This document shows positions 15,479-25,300 of a stretch of DNA of 35,869 nucleotides, in pieces (position 1 is the stretch's first letter; each line of letters opens with the position of its first letter). The position numbers and the translations under genes were made by a program. The DNA comes from a bacterium (GTDB taxonomy: Bacteria; Bacillota; Clostridia; Lachnospirales; Lachnospiraceae): the NCBI GenBank assembly GCA_028724545.1, contig JAQYCU010000075.1, positions 1 through 35,869 on the forward strand. The letters run 5' to 3'. The notes below the pieces were generated by a model. That model ran no database searches and was not told the DNA's origin. It saw nothing but the letters and a program-made list of their open reading frames with translations.

Positions 15479-17371
15479 GTGAGTGAGTTACTAGAACAGA
15501 TAAACAAACCAAACGATATCAAAAATATAGATTCCAAAGATTATGATGCGTTAGCAAAGGAAATCCGTCGCTTTATTGTAAGAAATGTCAGCCATACGGG
15601 AGGCCATCTGGCATCTAATCTTGGTGTTGTGGAACTGACGATGGCAATTCATCTTTGCTGTGACCTGCCGGAAGATAAGATTGTCTGGGATGTGGGCCAC
15701 CAGAGTTATACGCACAAGGTGCTGACGGGGCGAAAAGAAGGTTTTGCACATTTGCGCCAGCACGGTGGAATGAGTGGATTTCCGAAACGTTCGGAGAGCG
15801 ACTGTGACGTGATTGACACGGGGCACAGTTCTACGTCTATTAGTGCAGCACTCGGACTGGCAAAGGCACGCGACATTAAGGGAGAGCAGCACAAGATTTT
15901 TGCTGTAATCGGAGATGGTGCACTTTCTGGCGGGATGGCTTATGAAGCTTTAAATAATGCTGCAAGATTAAAGTCGAATTTAATTATTGTTTTGAATGAT
16001 AACCAGATGTCGATTTCAAAAAATGTAGGTGGTATGTCCAAGTATCTTGCAGAAATCCGTACCAATACAAACTATACAGATTTAAAAGAAGACATTGAAA
16101 AGGTATTGCAGAAAATGCCACATATTGGTAATGTTCTGACAAACCAGATACGGAGTGTGAAAGACCTGATAAAAAGGTTGTTTATTCCGGGAATGCTTTT
16201 TGAAGATATGGGTCTGACGTATATCGGACCTATAGACGGACATAATGTGAAGCAGATGAAAGCTGCTTTTGAAAGTGCAGCAAAATTAAATAAAGCAGTG
16301 ATTGTTCATGTCAGCACGAAAAAAGGAAAAGGTTATCCACCGGCACAGAAGGACCCGTCGGCATTTCATGGGGTATCCCCTTTCTTTATTCAGGACGGCA
16401 GGGAACGCTCACAGGGCAAAAAAGCACTGACTTATACGGAAGTTTTCAGTAAAACGATTGTACAGGAAGCAAAGGAAAATGATTCGGTTATTGCCGTTTC
16501 AGCAGCAATGCCTGCCGGAACAGGACTCACGGAGTTTTCACAGAAATATCCGGAACGTTTTGTCGATGTCGGCATTGCAGAAGAACATGCCGTAACATTT
16601 GCGTCGGGTATGGCAGCAGGAGGATTGCATCCGGTTGTGGCAATTTATTCTACTTTTTTACAGAGGGCTTATGACCAGATTATCCATGATGTCTGTATTG
16701 ATAAATTTCCGGTTGTTTTTGCTGTTGACCGTGCCGGTCTGGTTGGAAGTGACGGGGAAACGCATCAGGGAATTTTTGATATTGCATTTTTAAGCCAGAT
16801 GCCGAATCTGACAGTTATGGCACCCAAAAATGTGACAGAACTGAAAAGTATGCTGCATTTTGCACTGGAATTAGATGAGCCGGCTGCTATCCGTTATCCA
16901 CGTGGGGAAGCGTATACAGGACTTTCTGAATTTGACGCGCCGGTTGAAAAAGGAAAGAGTGAATGGATTTACAGAGGTAATACGATTGCACTGCTGGCAT
17001 TGGGAAGTATGGTGGAAACGGCTGTTGAGGTCAGAGAGCGCCTGCAGGAATTTGGATATGACGTATCGCTGATTAATGCACGGTTTGTAAAACCACTGGA
17101 TGAGGAAACCTTAGAAGAAATTATGCAGGAACATACATTAGTTGTGCCGATGGAGGAAGGTGTCATAACCGGTGGTTTTGGACAGGCTGTTGCTGCGTGG
17201 TATCAGGGCAAAAAAGACATTATGGTATGTCCGGTTGCGTTGCCGGATTGCTTTATTGAGCACGGTTCTGTTTCTGTCCTGAAGAAAAAATATGGAATGG
17301 ATGCAGAAGGAATTGTCGAGAAGATAAGAAATACCATAGAAACTACAGAGATTGTTAAGAAGAGCAAATAG
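15479..17371 (+). CDS. dxs: 1-deoxy-D-xylulose-5-phosphate synthase
   Basis: A thiamine-diphosphate enzyme that joins pyruvate and glyceraldehyde 3-phosphate, the first and usually limiting step of the MEP isoprenoid pathway. The start is GTG at 15479 after AAGGAGAA. The 630 residues show the ThDP domain with GGHLASNLGVVELT, WDVGHQSYTHKVLTGR, IGDGALSGGMAYEALNN and NDNQMSIS, and the central domain with DVGIAEEHAVTFASGMA and DRAGLVGSDGETHQG. The C-terminal transketolase domain follows. Its need for thiamine diphosphate links it functionally to the thiC locus downstream. Confidence 0.97.
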   Translation: MSELLEQINKPNDIKNIDSKDYDALAKEIRRFIVRNVSHTGGHLASNLGVVELTMAIHLCCDLPEDKIVWDVGHQSYTHKVLTGRKEGFAHLRQHGGMSGFPKRSESDCDVIDTGHSSTSISAALGLAKARDIKGEQHKIFAVIGDGALSGGMAYEALNNAARLKSNLIIVLNDNQMSISKNVGGMSKYLAEIRTNTNYTDLKEDIEKVLQKMPHIGNVLTNQIRSVKDLIKRLFIPGMLFEDMGLTYIGPIDGHNVKQMKAAFESAAKLNKAVIVHVSTKKGKGYPPAQKDPSAFHGVSPFFIQDGRERSQGKKALTYTEVFSKTIVQEAKENDSVIAVSAAMPAGTGLTEFSQKYPERFVDVGIAEEHAVTFASGMAAGGLHPVVAIYSTFLQRAYDQIIHDVCIDKFPVVFAVDRAGLVGSDGETHQGIFDIAFLSQMPNLTVMAPKNVTELKSMLHFALELDEPAAIRYPRGEAYTGLSEFDAPVEKGKSEWIYRGNTIALLALGSMVETAVEVRERLQEFGYDVSLINARFVKPLDEETLEEIMQEHTLVVPMEEGVITGGFGQAVAAWYQGKKDIMVCPVALPDCFIEHGSVSVLKKKYGMDAEGIVEKIRNTIETTEIVKKSK

Positions 17372-17391
17372 TATTGGAAATGAGGTAGCAG

Positions 17392-18330
17392 GTGAAAGAG
17401 CAGAAAAAGAAAGAAAGATTAGATGTTTTGCTGGTAAAACGGGCAATGGCTGAATCAAGGGAAAAAGCAAAGGCGATTATTATGACGGGAAATGTTTTTG
17501 TGAATGACCAGCGCGAAGACAAAGCCGGCAGTACATTCCCGGAGGATGCCCGTATTGAAATCAAGGGAACACCGATGAAATATGTCAGCCGTGGTGGCTA
17601 TAAATTAGAGAAGGCAGTCGATTTGTGGCAGGTTGACTTGACGGACAAAATCTGTATGGATGTTGGTTCATCCACGGGAGGATTTACTGACTGTATGCTG
17701 CAAAATGGTGCAAAAAAAGTTTATGCCATTGATGTCGGAACAAATCAGCTGGCGTGGAAACTGCGCCAGGATGAAAGAGTTGTATCGATGGAAAAAACAA
17801 ATATCCGTTATGTCACACATGAGAATGTTCCGGATGAGATTGCTTTTTCATCAATAGACGTTGCATTTATTTCGTTGAAAAAAGTGCTTATCCCGGTAAG
17901 AAATCTTCTGGAAACCGGTGGACGGGTAGTATGTCTGGTAAAACCGCAGTTTGAGGCCGGCAGGGAAAAAGTCGGGAAAAAAGGTGTTGTCCGTGATAAG
18001 AAAGTACATCTTGAGGTGGTATGCCAGATTATGACATACGCACTCAGCATAGGATTTACCATATTGGAACTTAGTTTTTCGCCGATAAAAGGTCCGGAAG
18101 GAAATATAGAATATCTGCTGTATTTAGAGAAGAAGGCAGAGAATGTAACAGGAGAAATTCCAGAAAAAACAGAAGGCGAAAGTGCAGGAAAAATGGATGA
18201 AAACACCTGCCCTAAAAATGGGACAGAAGAAACGGAAGAAGCCTTAGAAGAAGCGCAGGAATATTTTGAAGAAAATTATCTGGAACTGGCAAAAACAGTA
18301 GTTAATCAGGCGCATAGTGCATTGGATTAG
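17392..18330 (+). CDS. tlyA: TlyA-type rRNA 2'-O-methyltransferase
   Basis: An S4-domain plus FtsJ/RrmJ-like methyltransferase; homologues methylate 16S and/or 23S rRNA riboses, and some act as hemolysins. The start is GTG at 17392. The S4 domain occupies residues 4-65 (LDVLLVKRAMAESREKAKAII) and the SAM-binding motif is DVGSSTGGFTDCMLQNGAK near residue 88. Family strings KPQFEAGREKVGKKGVV and FSPIKGPEGNIEYLLYL are present. The 312 residues exceed the usual ~270 because a Glu/Lys/Thr-rich segment (about 248-290) is inserted before the terminal helix. Confidence 0.93.
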   Translation: MKEQKKKERLDVLLVKRAMAESREKAKAIIMTGNVFVNDQREDKAGSTFPEDARIEIKGTPMKYVSRGGYKLEKAVDLWQVDLTDKICMDVGSSTGGFTDCMLQNGAKKVYAIDVGTNQLAWKLRQDERVVSMEKTNIRYVTHENVPDEIAFSSIDVAFISLKKVLIPVRNLLETGGRVVCLVKPQFEAGREKVGKKGVVRDKKVHLEVVCQIMTYALSIGFTILELSFSPIKGPEGNIEYLLYLEKKAENVTGEIPEKTEGESAGKMDENTCPKNGTEETEEALEEAQEYFEENYLELAKTVVNQAHSALD

Positions 18331-18353
18331 AAATAATAGAAATGAGGAAACTT

Positions 18354-19220
18354 ATGAAGCATTTTTGTATTATTACAAATAGCGACAAAGATGCCAACGA
18401 CAGTATGGCAGAATATATCGTATCTTATCTGGAAAAACGGGGCTGTACCTGTGTTGTAATGGAAAATCGTAAGTGGCAGAGCAATGGTATTTTTCATTTT
18501 ACGGATGTGGACAAGATAACAGATGATATTGAGTGTGCCATCGTGCTTGGTGGTGATGGAACTATGATTCAGGCTGCGATTGATTTGGTACACCGGGATT
18601 TGCCTATTCTGGGAGTAAATACGGGAACACTGGGATTTCTGACGGAAGTAGAGCAGAACAAAGTTGACATTGCATTGGAACGTCTGCTGGCAGGCGAGTA
18701 CACGATAGAAAGCCGTATGATGTTAAAAGAATGCAGTATGTTTTTGCAAAAGGACAGCCGTTCTTCCTGTTATGCACTAAACGATATGGTGATTACAAAA
18801 CGTGGCGACTGCCGACTGATTACCATTAAAGTTTATGTCAATGATGAATTGGCCGATATTTACCGTGCAGACGGATTGATTATTGCAACGCCGACAGGTT
18901 CTACCGGGTATAATCTTTCGGCAGGTGGTCCGGTTATGGCACCAAATGTTCACGCAATGGTTGTTACGCCGATTTGTGCCCATTCGCTGAATAAGAGGAG
19001 TCTTGTTCTGGACCGTTCTGACAAACTGACACTGGAAATTGGCCAAACCAAGGAAGTTTGTGAAGACAAGGCAGTGCTGACGGCAGACGGAAGAAATGTA
19101 GGACCACTGGCAACAGGCGACGTTCTGGTCATTCAGGAGCCACATGCTGATACGAAACTGATAAAACTTTCGGGCATTGAGTTTTACGAGAGAATGCGTG
19201 AAAAGTTAAATGGAAATTAA
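18354..19220 (+). CDS. nadK: NAD kinase
   Basis: Phosphorylates NAD to NADP with ATP or polyphosphate. The ATG at 18354 is preferred because GAGGAA lies six bases before it; 18342 has no site. The 288 residues include the catalytic GGDGTMIQAA, GVNTGTLGFLTEVE, a conserved NDMVITK, and DGLIIATPTGSTGYNLSAGGP. nadK between tlyA and argR is a common Clostridia order. Confidence 0.96.
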   Translation: MKHFCIITNSDKDANDSMAEYIVSYLEKRGCTCVVMENRKWQSNGIFHFTDVDKITDDIECAIVLGGDGTMIQAAIDLVHRDLPILGVNTGTLGFLTEVEQNKVDIALERLLAGEYTIESRMMLKECSMFLQKDSRSSCYALNDMVITKRGDCRLITIKVYVNDELADIYRADGLIIATPTGSTGYNLSAGGPVMAPNVHAMVVTPICAHSLNKRSLVLDRSDKLTLEIGQTKEVCEDKAVLTADGRNVGPLATGDVLVIQEPHADTKLIKLSGIEFYERMREKLNGN

Positions 19221-19272
19221 GGGGATAAAAAAGAAAGTATTTATGTGCAGTGCACAGGAAGGGAGTTAGCGT

Positions 19273-19728
19273 ATGAAAATGGAACGTCGTGCCAAGATTA
19301 TCGATTTGATAGGCAAGTATCCGATAGAAACCCAGGAGGAGCTGGCAGAACGTCTGGAGCAGGCAGGGTTTCATGTAACACAGGCGACGATATCCAGGGA
19401 TATCAGGGAATTGAAACTGACAAAAGTATCCGTAGACGGTGTGCATCAGAAATATACTTTATTACAGGAAAAGGAAACAAATCTGGTACATAAATATACC
19501 CGTGTACTAAAAGACGGATACCTGTCAATGGACCAGGCAGAAAATCTTCTGGTTATCAAGACCATTTCCGGAATGGCGATGGCTGTGGCAGCAGCGATTG
19601 ACAATCTGGAAGTTCCGGGCGTTGTTGGCAGCATAGCAGGAGATGATACCGTTATGTGTGCCATTCATTCCGTGGGAGAAGTTCCTTCGGTTATGGAAAA
19701 AATACAAAAACTGATGCGGGAAGATTGA
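19273..19728 (+). CDS. argR: Arginine repressor ArgR/AhrC
   Basis: A hexameric arginine-dependent repressor of biosynthesis and activator of catabolism. The 151 residues have a winged-helix N-terminus (RAKIIDLIGKYPIETQEELA, with the recognition helix TQATISRDIRELKL) and a C-terminal oligomerisation/arginine domain with AENLLVIKTISGMA, AAAIDNLEVPGVVGSIAGDDT and the conserved GDDT aspartates. The -35 box of the thiC promoter overlaps its stop codon. In most relatives recN follows directly; here about 7 kb intervene. Confidence 0.96.
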   Translation: MKMERRAKIIDLIGKYPIETQEELAERLEQAGFHVTQATISRDIRELKLTKVSVDGVHQKYTLLQEKETNLVHKYTRVLKDGYLSMDQAENLLVIKTISGMAMAVAAAIDNLEVPGVVGSIAGDDTVMCAIHSVGEVPSVMEKIQKLMRED

Positions 19729-19753
19729 CTTTTTTCCGTTGCAATACTATACT
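19725..19753 (+). promoter_or_regulatory. Vegetative promoter of the thiC riboswitch transcript
   Basis: TTGACT (19725-19730) and TATACT (19748-19753) are separated by 17 bases. The -35 box overlaps the argR stop codon (19726-19728). Transcription would begin about 25 bases before the riboswitch. Confidence 0.75.
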
Positions 19754-19787
19754 GATATAGATTTTAACGCAAAATTGAATATGAATT

Positions 19788-19866
19788 TATCTGGGGAGCT
19801 GATAAGCTGAGAGGGATAGAATCCGACCCATAACCTGATACGGATAATGCCGTCGTAGGAAGAATA
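19788..19866 (+). ncRNA. TPP riboswitch (THI element)
   Basis: The conserved core is unmistakable: GGGGAGC, then GCTGAGAGGG (19806-19815), ACCC, AACCTGATACGGATAATGCC (from 19832) and GTAGGAAG. It binds thiamine diphosphate in the nascent mRNA. A terminator lies directly downstream at 19884-19915, so the likely mode is premature termination of thiC when thiamine diphosphate is abundant. Confidence 0.96.
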
Positions 19867-19883
19867 AAGACAAAGTGTTTTTT

Positions 19884-19915
19884 AAAACTCCGATGTTTTT
19901 TATTCGGAGTTTTTC
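19884..19915 (+). terminator. Riboswitch expression-platform terminator
   Basis: AAAACTCCG (19884-19892) pairs with CGGAGTTTT (19905-19913) and is followed by T-rich sequence. It stands between the TPP aptamer and thiC and is the regulated terminator. Confidence 0.85.
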
Positions 19916-19971
19916 TTTGTAATAAAGGAGTTTGTTAAGAAGTTTGTGAAAACGAAAGGAGATTAAAAAAT

Positions 19972-21279
19972 ATGGAATACGCAACACAGATGGAGGCTGC
20001 AAGAAAAGGAATACAGACAAAGGAATTGCTTTGCGTTGCAGAAAAAGAGCATATGAAACCGGAAGAATTGATGGACCTTGTCGCAAAAGGACAGGTAATT
20101 ATTCCGGCAAATAAAAATCATAAATGCCTGAATCCTTCCGGTATCGGCAGCAAACTGTCAACAAAGATTAATGTCAATCTGGGAACTTCGCGTGACTGGA
20201 CAGATTTGGATATGGAGATGGAAAAAGTCAAAAGTGCTGTTGATATGGGGGCAGAAGCGATTATGGATTTAAGCTCCTATGGAGATACGCAGAAATTCCG
20301 TCGTAAGCTGACAAGCGAATGCCCGGCAGTCATTGGTACGGTTCCGATTTATGATGCCGTAGTATATTATCATAAGCCGTTAAAAGAAATCACAACAGAA
20401 GAGTGGCTTCAGATTGTGGAAATGCATGCCAAAGACGGCGTGGACTTTATGACAATTCATTGTGGCATCAACAAAGAAACAGCAAAACATTTCAAGGAAA
20501 TGAAACGACTGACAAATATTGTTTCCCGTGGTGGCTCTATTATTTTCGCATGGATGGAGATGACAGGAAATGAGAATCCGTTCTATGAGCACTACGACAG
20601 GATTCTGGATATCTGTCGGGAATATGATGTAACAATGAGTCTTGGAGATGCGTGCCGTCCGGGATGTTTAGAGGATGCATCTGATATTTCACAGATTCAG
20701 GAATTGATTACACTTGGCGAACTGACGAAGAGAGCCTGGGAAAAAGATGTTCAGGTTATGATTGAAGGACCGGGACATATGCCGATTGACCAGATAGAAG
20801 CCAATATGAGAATCCAGCAGACTATCTGTAAGGGAGCACCTTTCTATGTGTTAGGACCTCTGGTAACTGACGTGGCACCGGGATATGACCATATCACCTC
20901 AGCAATCGGAGGAGCAATTGCTGCTACTTATGGAGCATCTTTCCTTTGCTATGTTACACCGGCAGAGCATTTGCGTTTACCGGATGTTGATGATGTAAAA
21001 GAAGGAATTATCGCTGCAAAGATTGCAGCACATGCTGCTGATATTGCAAAAGGTGTTCCGGGAGCAAAAGAGTGGGACAAAGAAATGAGTACTGCCAGAA
21101 AGCAGCTTGACTGGGAGAAGATGTTTGATTTGGCAATTGACCCGGAGAAGGCAAGAAGATATCGTGAAACGGCAAAACCAGAGAAGGAAGACACCTGCTC
21201 TATGTGTGGAAACTTCTGCGCCGTGAAAAATATGAACCGGATTCTGGATGGGGAAATCGTATCCATTTATGATGAATAA
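19972..21279 (+). CDS. thiC: Phosphomethylpyrimidine synthase ThiC
   Basis: A radical-SAM enzyme that rearranges aminoimidazole ribotide to hydroxymethylpyrimidine phosphate for thiamine. It has 435 residues, the short form typical of Clostridia and archaea. [19 protein letters not shown], the [14 protein letters not shown] strand and [16 protein letters not shown] are intact. The iron-sulfur motif near the C-terminus reads CSMCGNFC (CX2CX3C), one residue tighter than the CX2CX4C of the long E. coli type. It stands alone under the TPP riboswitch; no other thi genes are in the window. Confidence 0.97.
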   Translation: MEYATQMEAARKGIQTKELLCVAEKEHMKPEELMDLVAKGQVIIPANKNHKCLNPSGIGSKLSTKINVNLGTSRDWTDLDMEMEKVKSAVDMGAEAIMDLSSYGDTQKFRRKLTSECPAVIGTVPIYDAVVYYHKPLKEITTEEWLQIVEMHAKDGVDFMTIHCGINKETAKHFKEMKRLTNIVSRGGSIIFAWMEMTGNENPFYEHYDRILDICREYDVTMSLGDACRPGCLEDASDISQIQELITLGELTKRAWEKDVQVMIEGPGHMPIDQIEANMRIQQTICKGAPFYVLGPLVTDVAPGYDHITSAIGGAIAATYGASFLCYVTPAEHLRLPDVDDVKEGIIAAKIAAHAADIAKGVPGAKEWDKEMSTARKQLDWEKMFDLAIDPEKARRYRETAKPEKEDTCSMCGNFCAVKNMNRILDGEIVSIYDE

Positions 21280-21322
21280 AAAGAGTTTTGCCAGTCAGCC
21301 TGTTTATGCAAGAATTGCAAAA

Positions 21323-21352
21323 TTGGACAGATGAAGTGAAAAGTGATAGAAT
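21323..21352 (+). promoter_or_regulatory. Candidate promoter for yebC
   Basis: TTGGAC (21323-21328) and TAGAAT (21347-21352) are separated by 18 bases, 70 bases before the yebC start. Confidence 0.42.
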
Positions 21353-21421
21353 AAAAAAGTTGGACATATCGTTTTGACAGAATTTTGTGCGAAAGCATTT
21401 ATTGCAGAAATGGAGGTTATT

Positions 21422-22150
21422 ATGTCAGGACATTCAAAATTTTCAAATATTAAGCATAAGAAAGAAAAAAATGACGCAGCAAAGGGTAAGATTTTTACTA
21501 TATTAGGACGTGAAATTGCAGTTGCCGTCAAGGAAGGTGGTCCGGACCCGGATAACAACGGAAAACTTCGTGATGTCATCGCAAAGGCAAAGGCAAACAA
21601 TATGCCGAATGATACAATTGAGCGTGGTATCAAAAAGGCAGCGGGTAATATGGATGCCGTTAATTACGAAGAGGTTACATATGAAGGATATGGACCAAAT
21701 GGTACAGCCATTATCGTAAAGGCGCTGACAGATAATAAAAACCGTACGGCAAGTAATGTGCGTAATGCATTTACAAAAGGCAGTGGAAGTGTTGGTACAC
21801 AGGGCTGTGTTTCCTATATGTTTGATAAAAAAGGACAGATTATCATTGACAAAGAAGAATGCGAGATGGAAGCAGATGATTTGATGATGATAGCATTAGA
21901 TGCCGGTGCAGAAGATTTTGCAGAAGAGGAAGATTCTTTTGAAATCATTACGGCACCAGACGATTTTTCGGCTGTTCACACAGCATTAGAGCAGGAGCAG
22001 ATTGCAATGGCAAGTGCTGAAGTGACGATGATTCCACAGACATATGTTACGCTGACAGATGAAAATGATATCAGACAGTTACAGAGAACGCTGGATTTAC
22101 TTGACGAAGATGATGATGTGCAGTGTGTATATCATAACTGGGATGAATAA
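21422..22150 (+). CDS. yebC: YebC/PmpR family protein
   Basis: A conserved cytosolic protein, annotated historically as a transcription regulator; recent work links the family to translation. The ATG at 21422 follows GGAGGTTAT and gives the canonical start MSGHSKFSNIKHKKEKNDAAKGK. The frame opens earlier (21374), but that extension lacks family features. The 242 residues include AKANNMPNDTIERGIKKAAG, YEGYGPNGTAIIVKALTDN and NRTASNVRNAFTK. It has its own promoter and a strong terminator, so it is a single-gene unit between thiC and the large surface protein. Confidence 0.95.
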   Translation: MSGHSKFSNIKHKKEKNDAAKGKIFTILGREIAVAVKEGGPDPDNNGKLRDVIAKAKANNMPNDTIERGIKKAAGNMDAVNYEEVTYEGYGPNGTAIIVKALTDNKNRTASNVRNAFTKGSGSVGTQGCVSYMFDKKGQIIIDKEECEMEADDLMMIALDAGAEDFAEEEDSFEIITAPDDFSAVHTALEQEQIAMASAEVTMIPQTYVTLTDENDIRQLQRTLDLLDEDDDVQCVYHNWDE

Positions 22151-22165
22151 ATACCTATAAAAAAG

Positions 22166-22217
22166 AAAGGCTGTTGTCCTGACGGATGCGATTTCCGTAA
22201 GACAGCAGCCTTTTTCT
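22166..22217 (+). terminator. Strong terminator of yebC
   Basis: AAAGGCTGTTGTC (22166-22178) pairs with GACAGCAGCCTTT (22201-22213, one G-T pair), followed by TTTCTCTT. Confidence 0.85.
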
Positions 22218-22251
22218 CTTGCAGCGATAGTGAAAATTGTCTTTTGTCATA

Positions 22252-22294
22252 TTGAAATATGAAATTTGAAATGCTATACTAAGATTTGGTATAG
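22252..22294 (+). promoter_or_regulatory. Promoter of the Ig-like repeat protein, with an inverted repeat at the -10
   Basis: TTGAAA (22252-22257) and TATACT (22275-22280) are 17 bases apart. CTATAC (22274-22279) and GTATAG (22289-22294) form an inverted repeat over the -10 and likely start site, a possible repressor site. The 5' untranslated region is about 100 bases. Confidence 0.6.
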
Positions 22295-22390
22295 TTATGT
22301 GCAATTTATGCCGATATAGTAAGTATAAAATCACAAAAATGACAAAAGTTAGGATTACATTTTACATAGAATATTGTTGGGAGGAGAAGA

Positions 22391-25300
22391 ATGTCGCGGA
22401 TAGTAGAGAGCATTAAGAAAAGGTGGAAATGGGGAGTCAGCATTATTTTGCTGTTTTCTGTCCTGTTTGCCGGTTATTTTATGGTAAAGGAGCAGCAGAG
22501 TGTCAAGGCAGCAGATTATGCGTTTCTGGACAGTTCCGGTAATGAAATCAGCAGTGGTGGTCAGATGACTATGCGCCGTACTATGGATACATTTTCCATC
22601 AAAGGAATCCAGGCGACAGACAAGTCCTATGTCTGGGAGAGTCTGAATACGAATATTATTGAAATCCAGAATGCAGATGCCAGTGGCAAATGGAGTGGAA
22701 CTTCGGCAAGACTGAAGGCAAAGACAACCGGTACGGTGGCCATTCAGGTTACGGTTACGCATGCTGATGACACAACAGATGTATTAAATATGTCAATTGA
22801 TGTTGTATTCTCTATCAATGAATTTTTAGATGGTGTTTCCGGTGTGAAACTGGAAAAACTGTATGCAGCAGATGCAAGAAAATCACTGATTATGGACTAT
22901 CAGTCATCGGTTCATATCGGTAATGCTGATTCCGGAAATGACCATTTGAAACTGGTCTTTGGTAATGGAGAAGATGCCGACTGGGTCAGCAGTAATAAGG
23001 ACGTTATCCAGTATAACTCGTCAACCAAAGTATTGACGGCAACCGGTGCCGGTCCTGCTACTCTGACGGTAACGTGGACAGAGGGTACACAGAGTTATTC
23101 CGATACCATTAATGTTTATGTCAGACCACAGATTCTGGCAGAAGATGGTACGGTACTTGCCGGTACATCATATGCCCTACATACGGTTGAAGTAAAAGAT
23201 GGGGACAAAATCAAAATTACCGTCGAAGATGATGCGAATCCACAGATTGGTACCGGCGATAAGATTGTATGGGTTATTTCCAAGAGTGCCGGCAGTGGTT
23301 CTGCTGATACGGTTTTGGTGCGTGATTCTCTTGGTAATCATGGTCAGGATTGGGAAGAAGCCAATCTGTATTATATCAGTTCGGAAAAGGCATATCGTAT
23401 CGACGCGATGGCAGGAGAATATACGGTACAGTTTTATGTAAAAGGTACCTATAAGAGTTTTGCTGACAGTAAGATTGAGCAGAGTAAATGTGATTCTGTC
23501 AATCTGGCAACGAAGGTGGATTGTGAATTTACAGACAAAGATGTCACACTGAGTCTGGGTGGTACCTACAGTTTAAGTGAAGCCTTTAATATTCCGCTTT
23601 CCGTATTAAAAGACAACTTTACGGCAACCATACAAGGCTCCGGCAATACCTATGTCGGCATAGAAGAAACTTTGATGGCAGTTACCACAAAGTCTTTGGG
23701 ACGTGCCGAAATTTCCGTGAAATTAAACAGTGGTGTTGCAACGACAGAAATACCGGGATTTCCAAGTGGAAGAGATACCGTTACCGTTACCGTTACGGTG
23801 GCAGATACATTCCATCTGAACATCGCAGAAACAATGATAGCAGTTGGTGCAGAATTAGATTTACATGGAATCATTGGCTCTGATGCTGTAGCAGAAGCGT
23901 CTCAGTTTAAATGGACAGTCAGCAGTGAAGATTATCTGGAATTAAGCAAAGATGAAGGACAGTATATTACTGTAAAAGCAAAGAAAGAAACACCATCTAA
24001 TAAACCGGCAACCGTTACTTTAGCGTGGACAGATACCGAAGGTGTTACATGGGTTGCCAGCTGTACGATTACAGTAACGAAAGCTGCAACAAGTTTTTCA
24101 ATTACGGAAAAGGATGTCAAGATTGAAGTAAATCAAACCTGTACGTTACATACGGATATTGATTCAAAGAAAGCCAATATTTTGTGGACTTCTTCGGATA
24201 ATTCTCTGGTAACGGTAACAGCAAATGATGGAGCTGTTTCGGCAGAAGTAAAAGCTTCCAGCAAAGTCGGAAGTGCCGTTATTACGGCTGTCAACAAGGA
24301 CAATGATACATATGCAACGTGTGTAGTTACCGTAACGGCGCCGATTACAGACATAAAGATTGACAAGGGAGAGAAATATACAACAACACTGGCAAGTGGT
24401 TTCGTTTTCTTAAAACCGGTTTATCAGCCAAGTAATGCAACAGAAACAACGATGAAATGGTCATCCAGTGATGAAACGATTGCTACGGTTGACTCGACAG
24501 GTACCGTGACACTATTATCAGAAGGAACGACGCGAATCACCGTCCAGCCGACAAATAACCCGAACGGTGTCTGGGCGTGGTGCGATTTAACCATAGCAGA
24601 AGACCCGATTACGGATATTGAAACGGATGTCACCACCCTGAATATGGTAAAAGGTGATATTTATGAAGTGAAGACGACGATAACGCCGGAAAATCCGTCT
24701 GACCCGACACTGATATGGAGTGTATTGCAGGACAAGACAGATATTGTATCGGTAGACCAGACAGGTGCCATTACGGCAGTTGGTGTCGGTACGGCAACGG
24801 TTATGGTAGAGGGAACTGCGAAAACCGGCAAACCGGCGCAGGCTTATATTGAAGTCAATGTGCGTGACCGTTTGCAAAAAATAGAATTTGAGTCGAAGAA
24901 TGTGGAAGTTCCGGTAAAGAGTTCACTGCAGTTAAATGTTCTCTTTACTCCGTCGGAAAATGTCAATAAGACATTGCATTTTGCTTCGGCAGATGAAGAA
25001 CTGGCAACGGTTACAGATGATGGTGTGGTAACCGGTGTGCAGGAAGGTATTGTATTGATTACCTGCTGGGCTGAAGATATCGGAAAGCAGAATCCAATCC
25101 AGTGTCTTGTTACGGTAACGAAAGAAGTGATTCCGGCGACGGGATTTGAGATATCGCCAACGAACAAAACGGTTATGGTCGGATATTCCTTTAACATTGA
25201 GCCGATATTTACGCCGGAAAATACATCAGACCAGACTGTTATTTACAAGTCGATGAACGAGAGTGTTGCTAAAGTAGATGAAAATGGTAAAGTAACCGGT

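Noticed and set aside
4709-22150. Functional link between EF-P and YebC in this window
   Set aside because: Both have been connected with ribosome stalling, but they are 16 kb apart with separate promoters, so their presence together here shows nothing.
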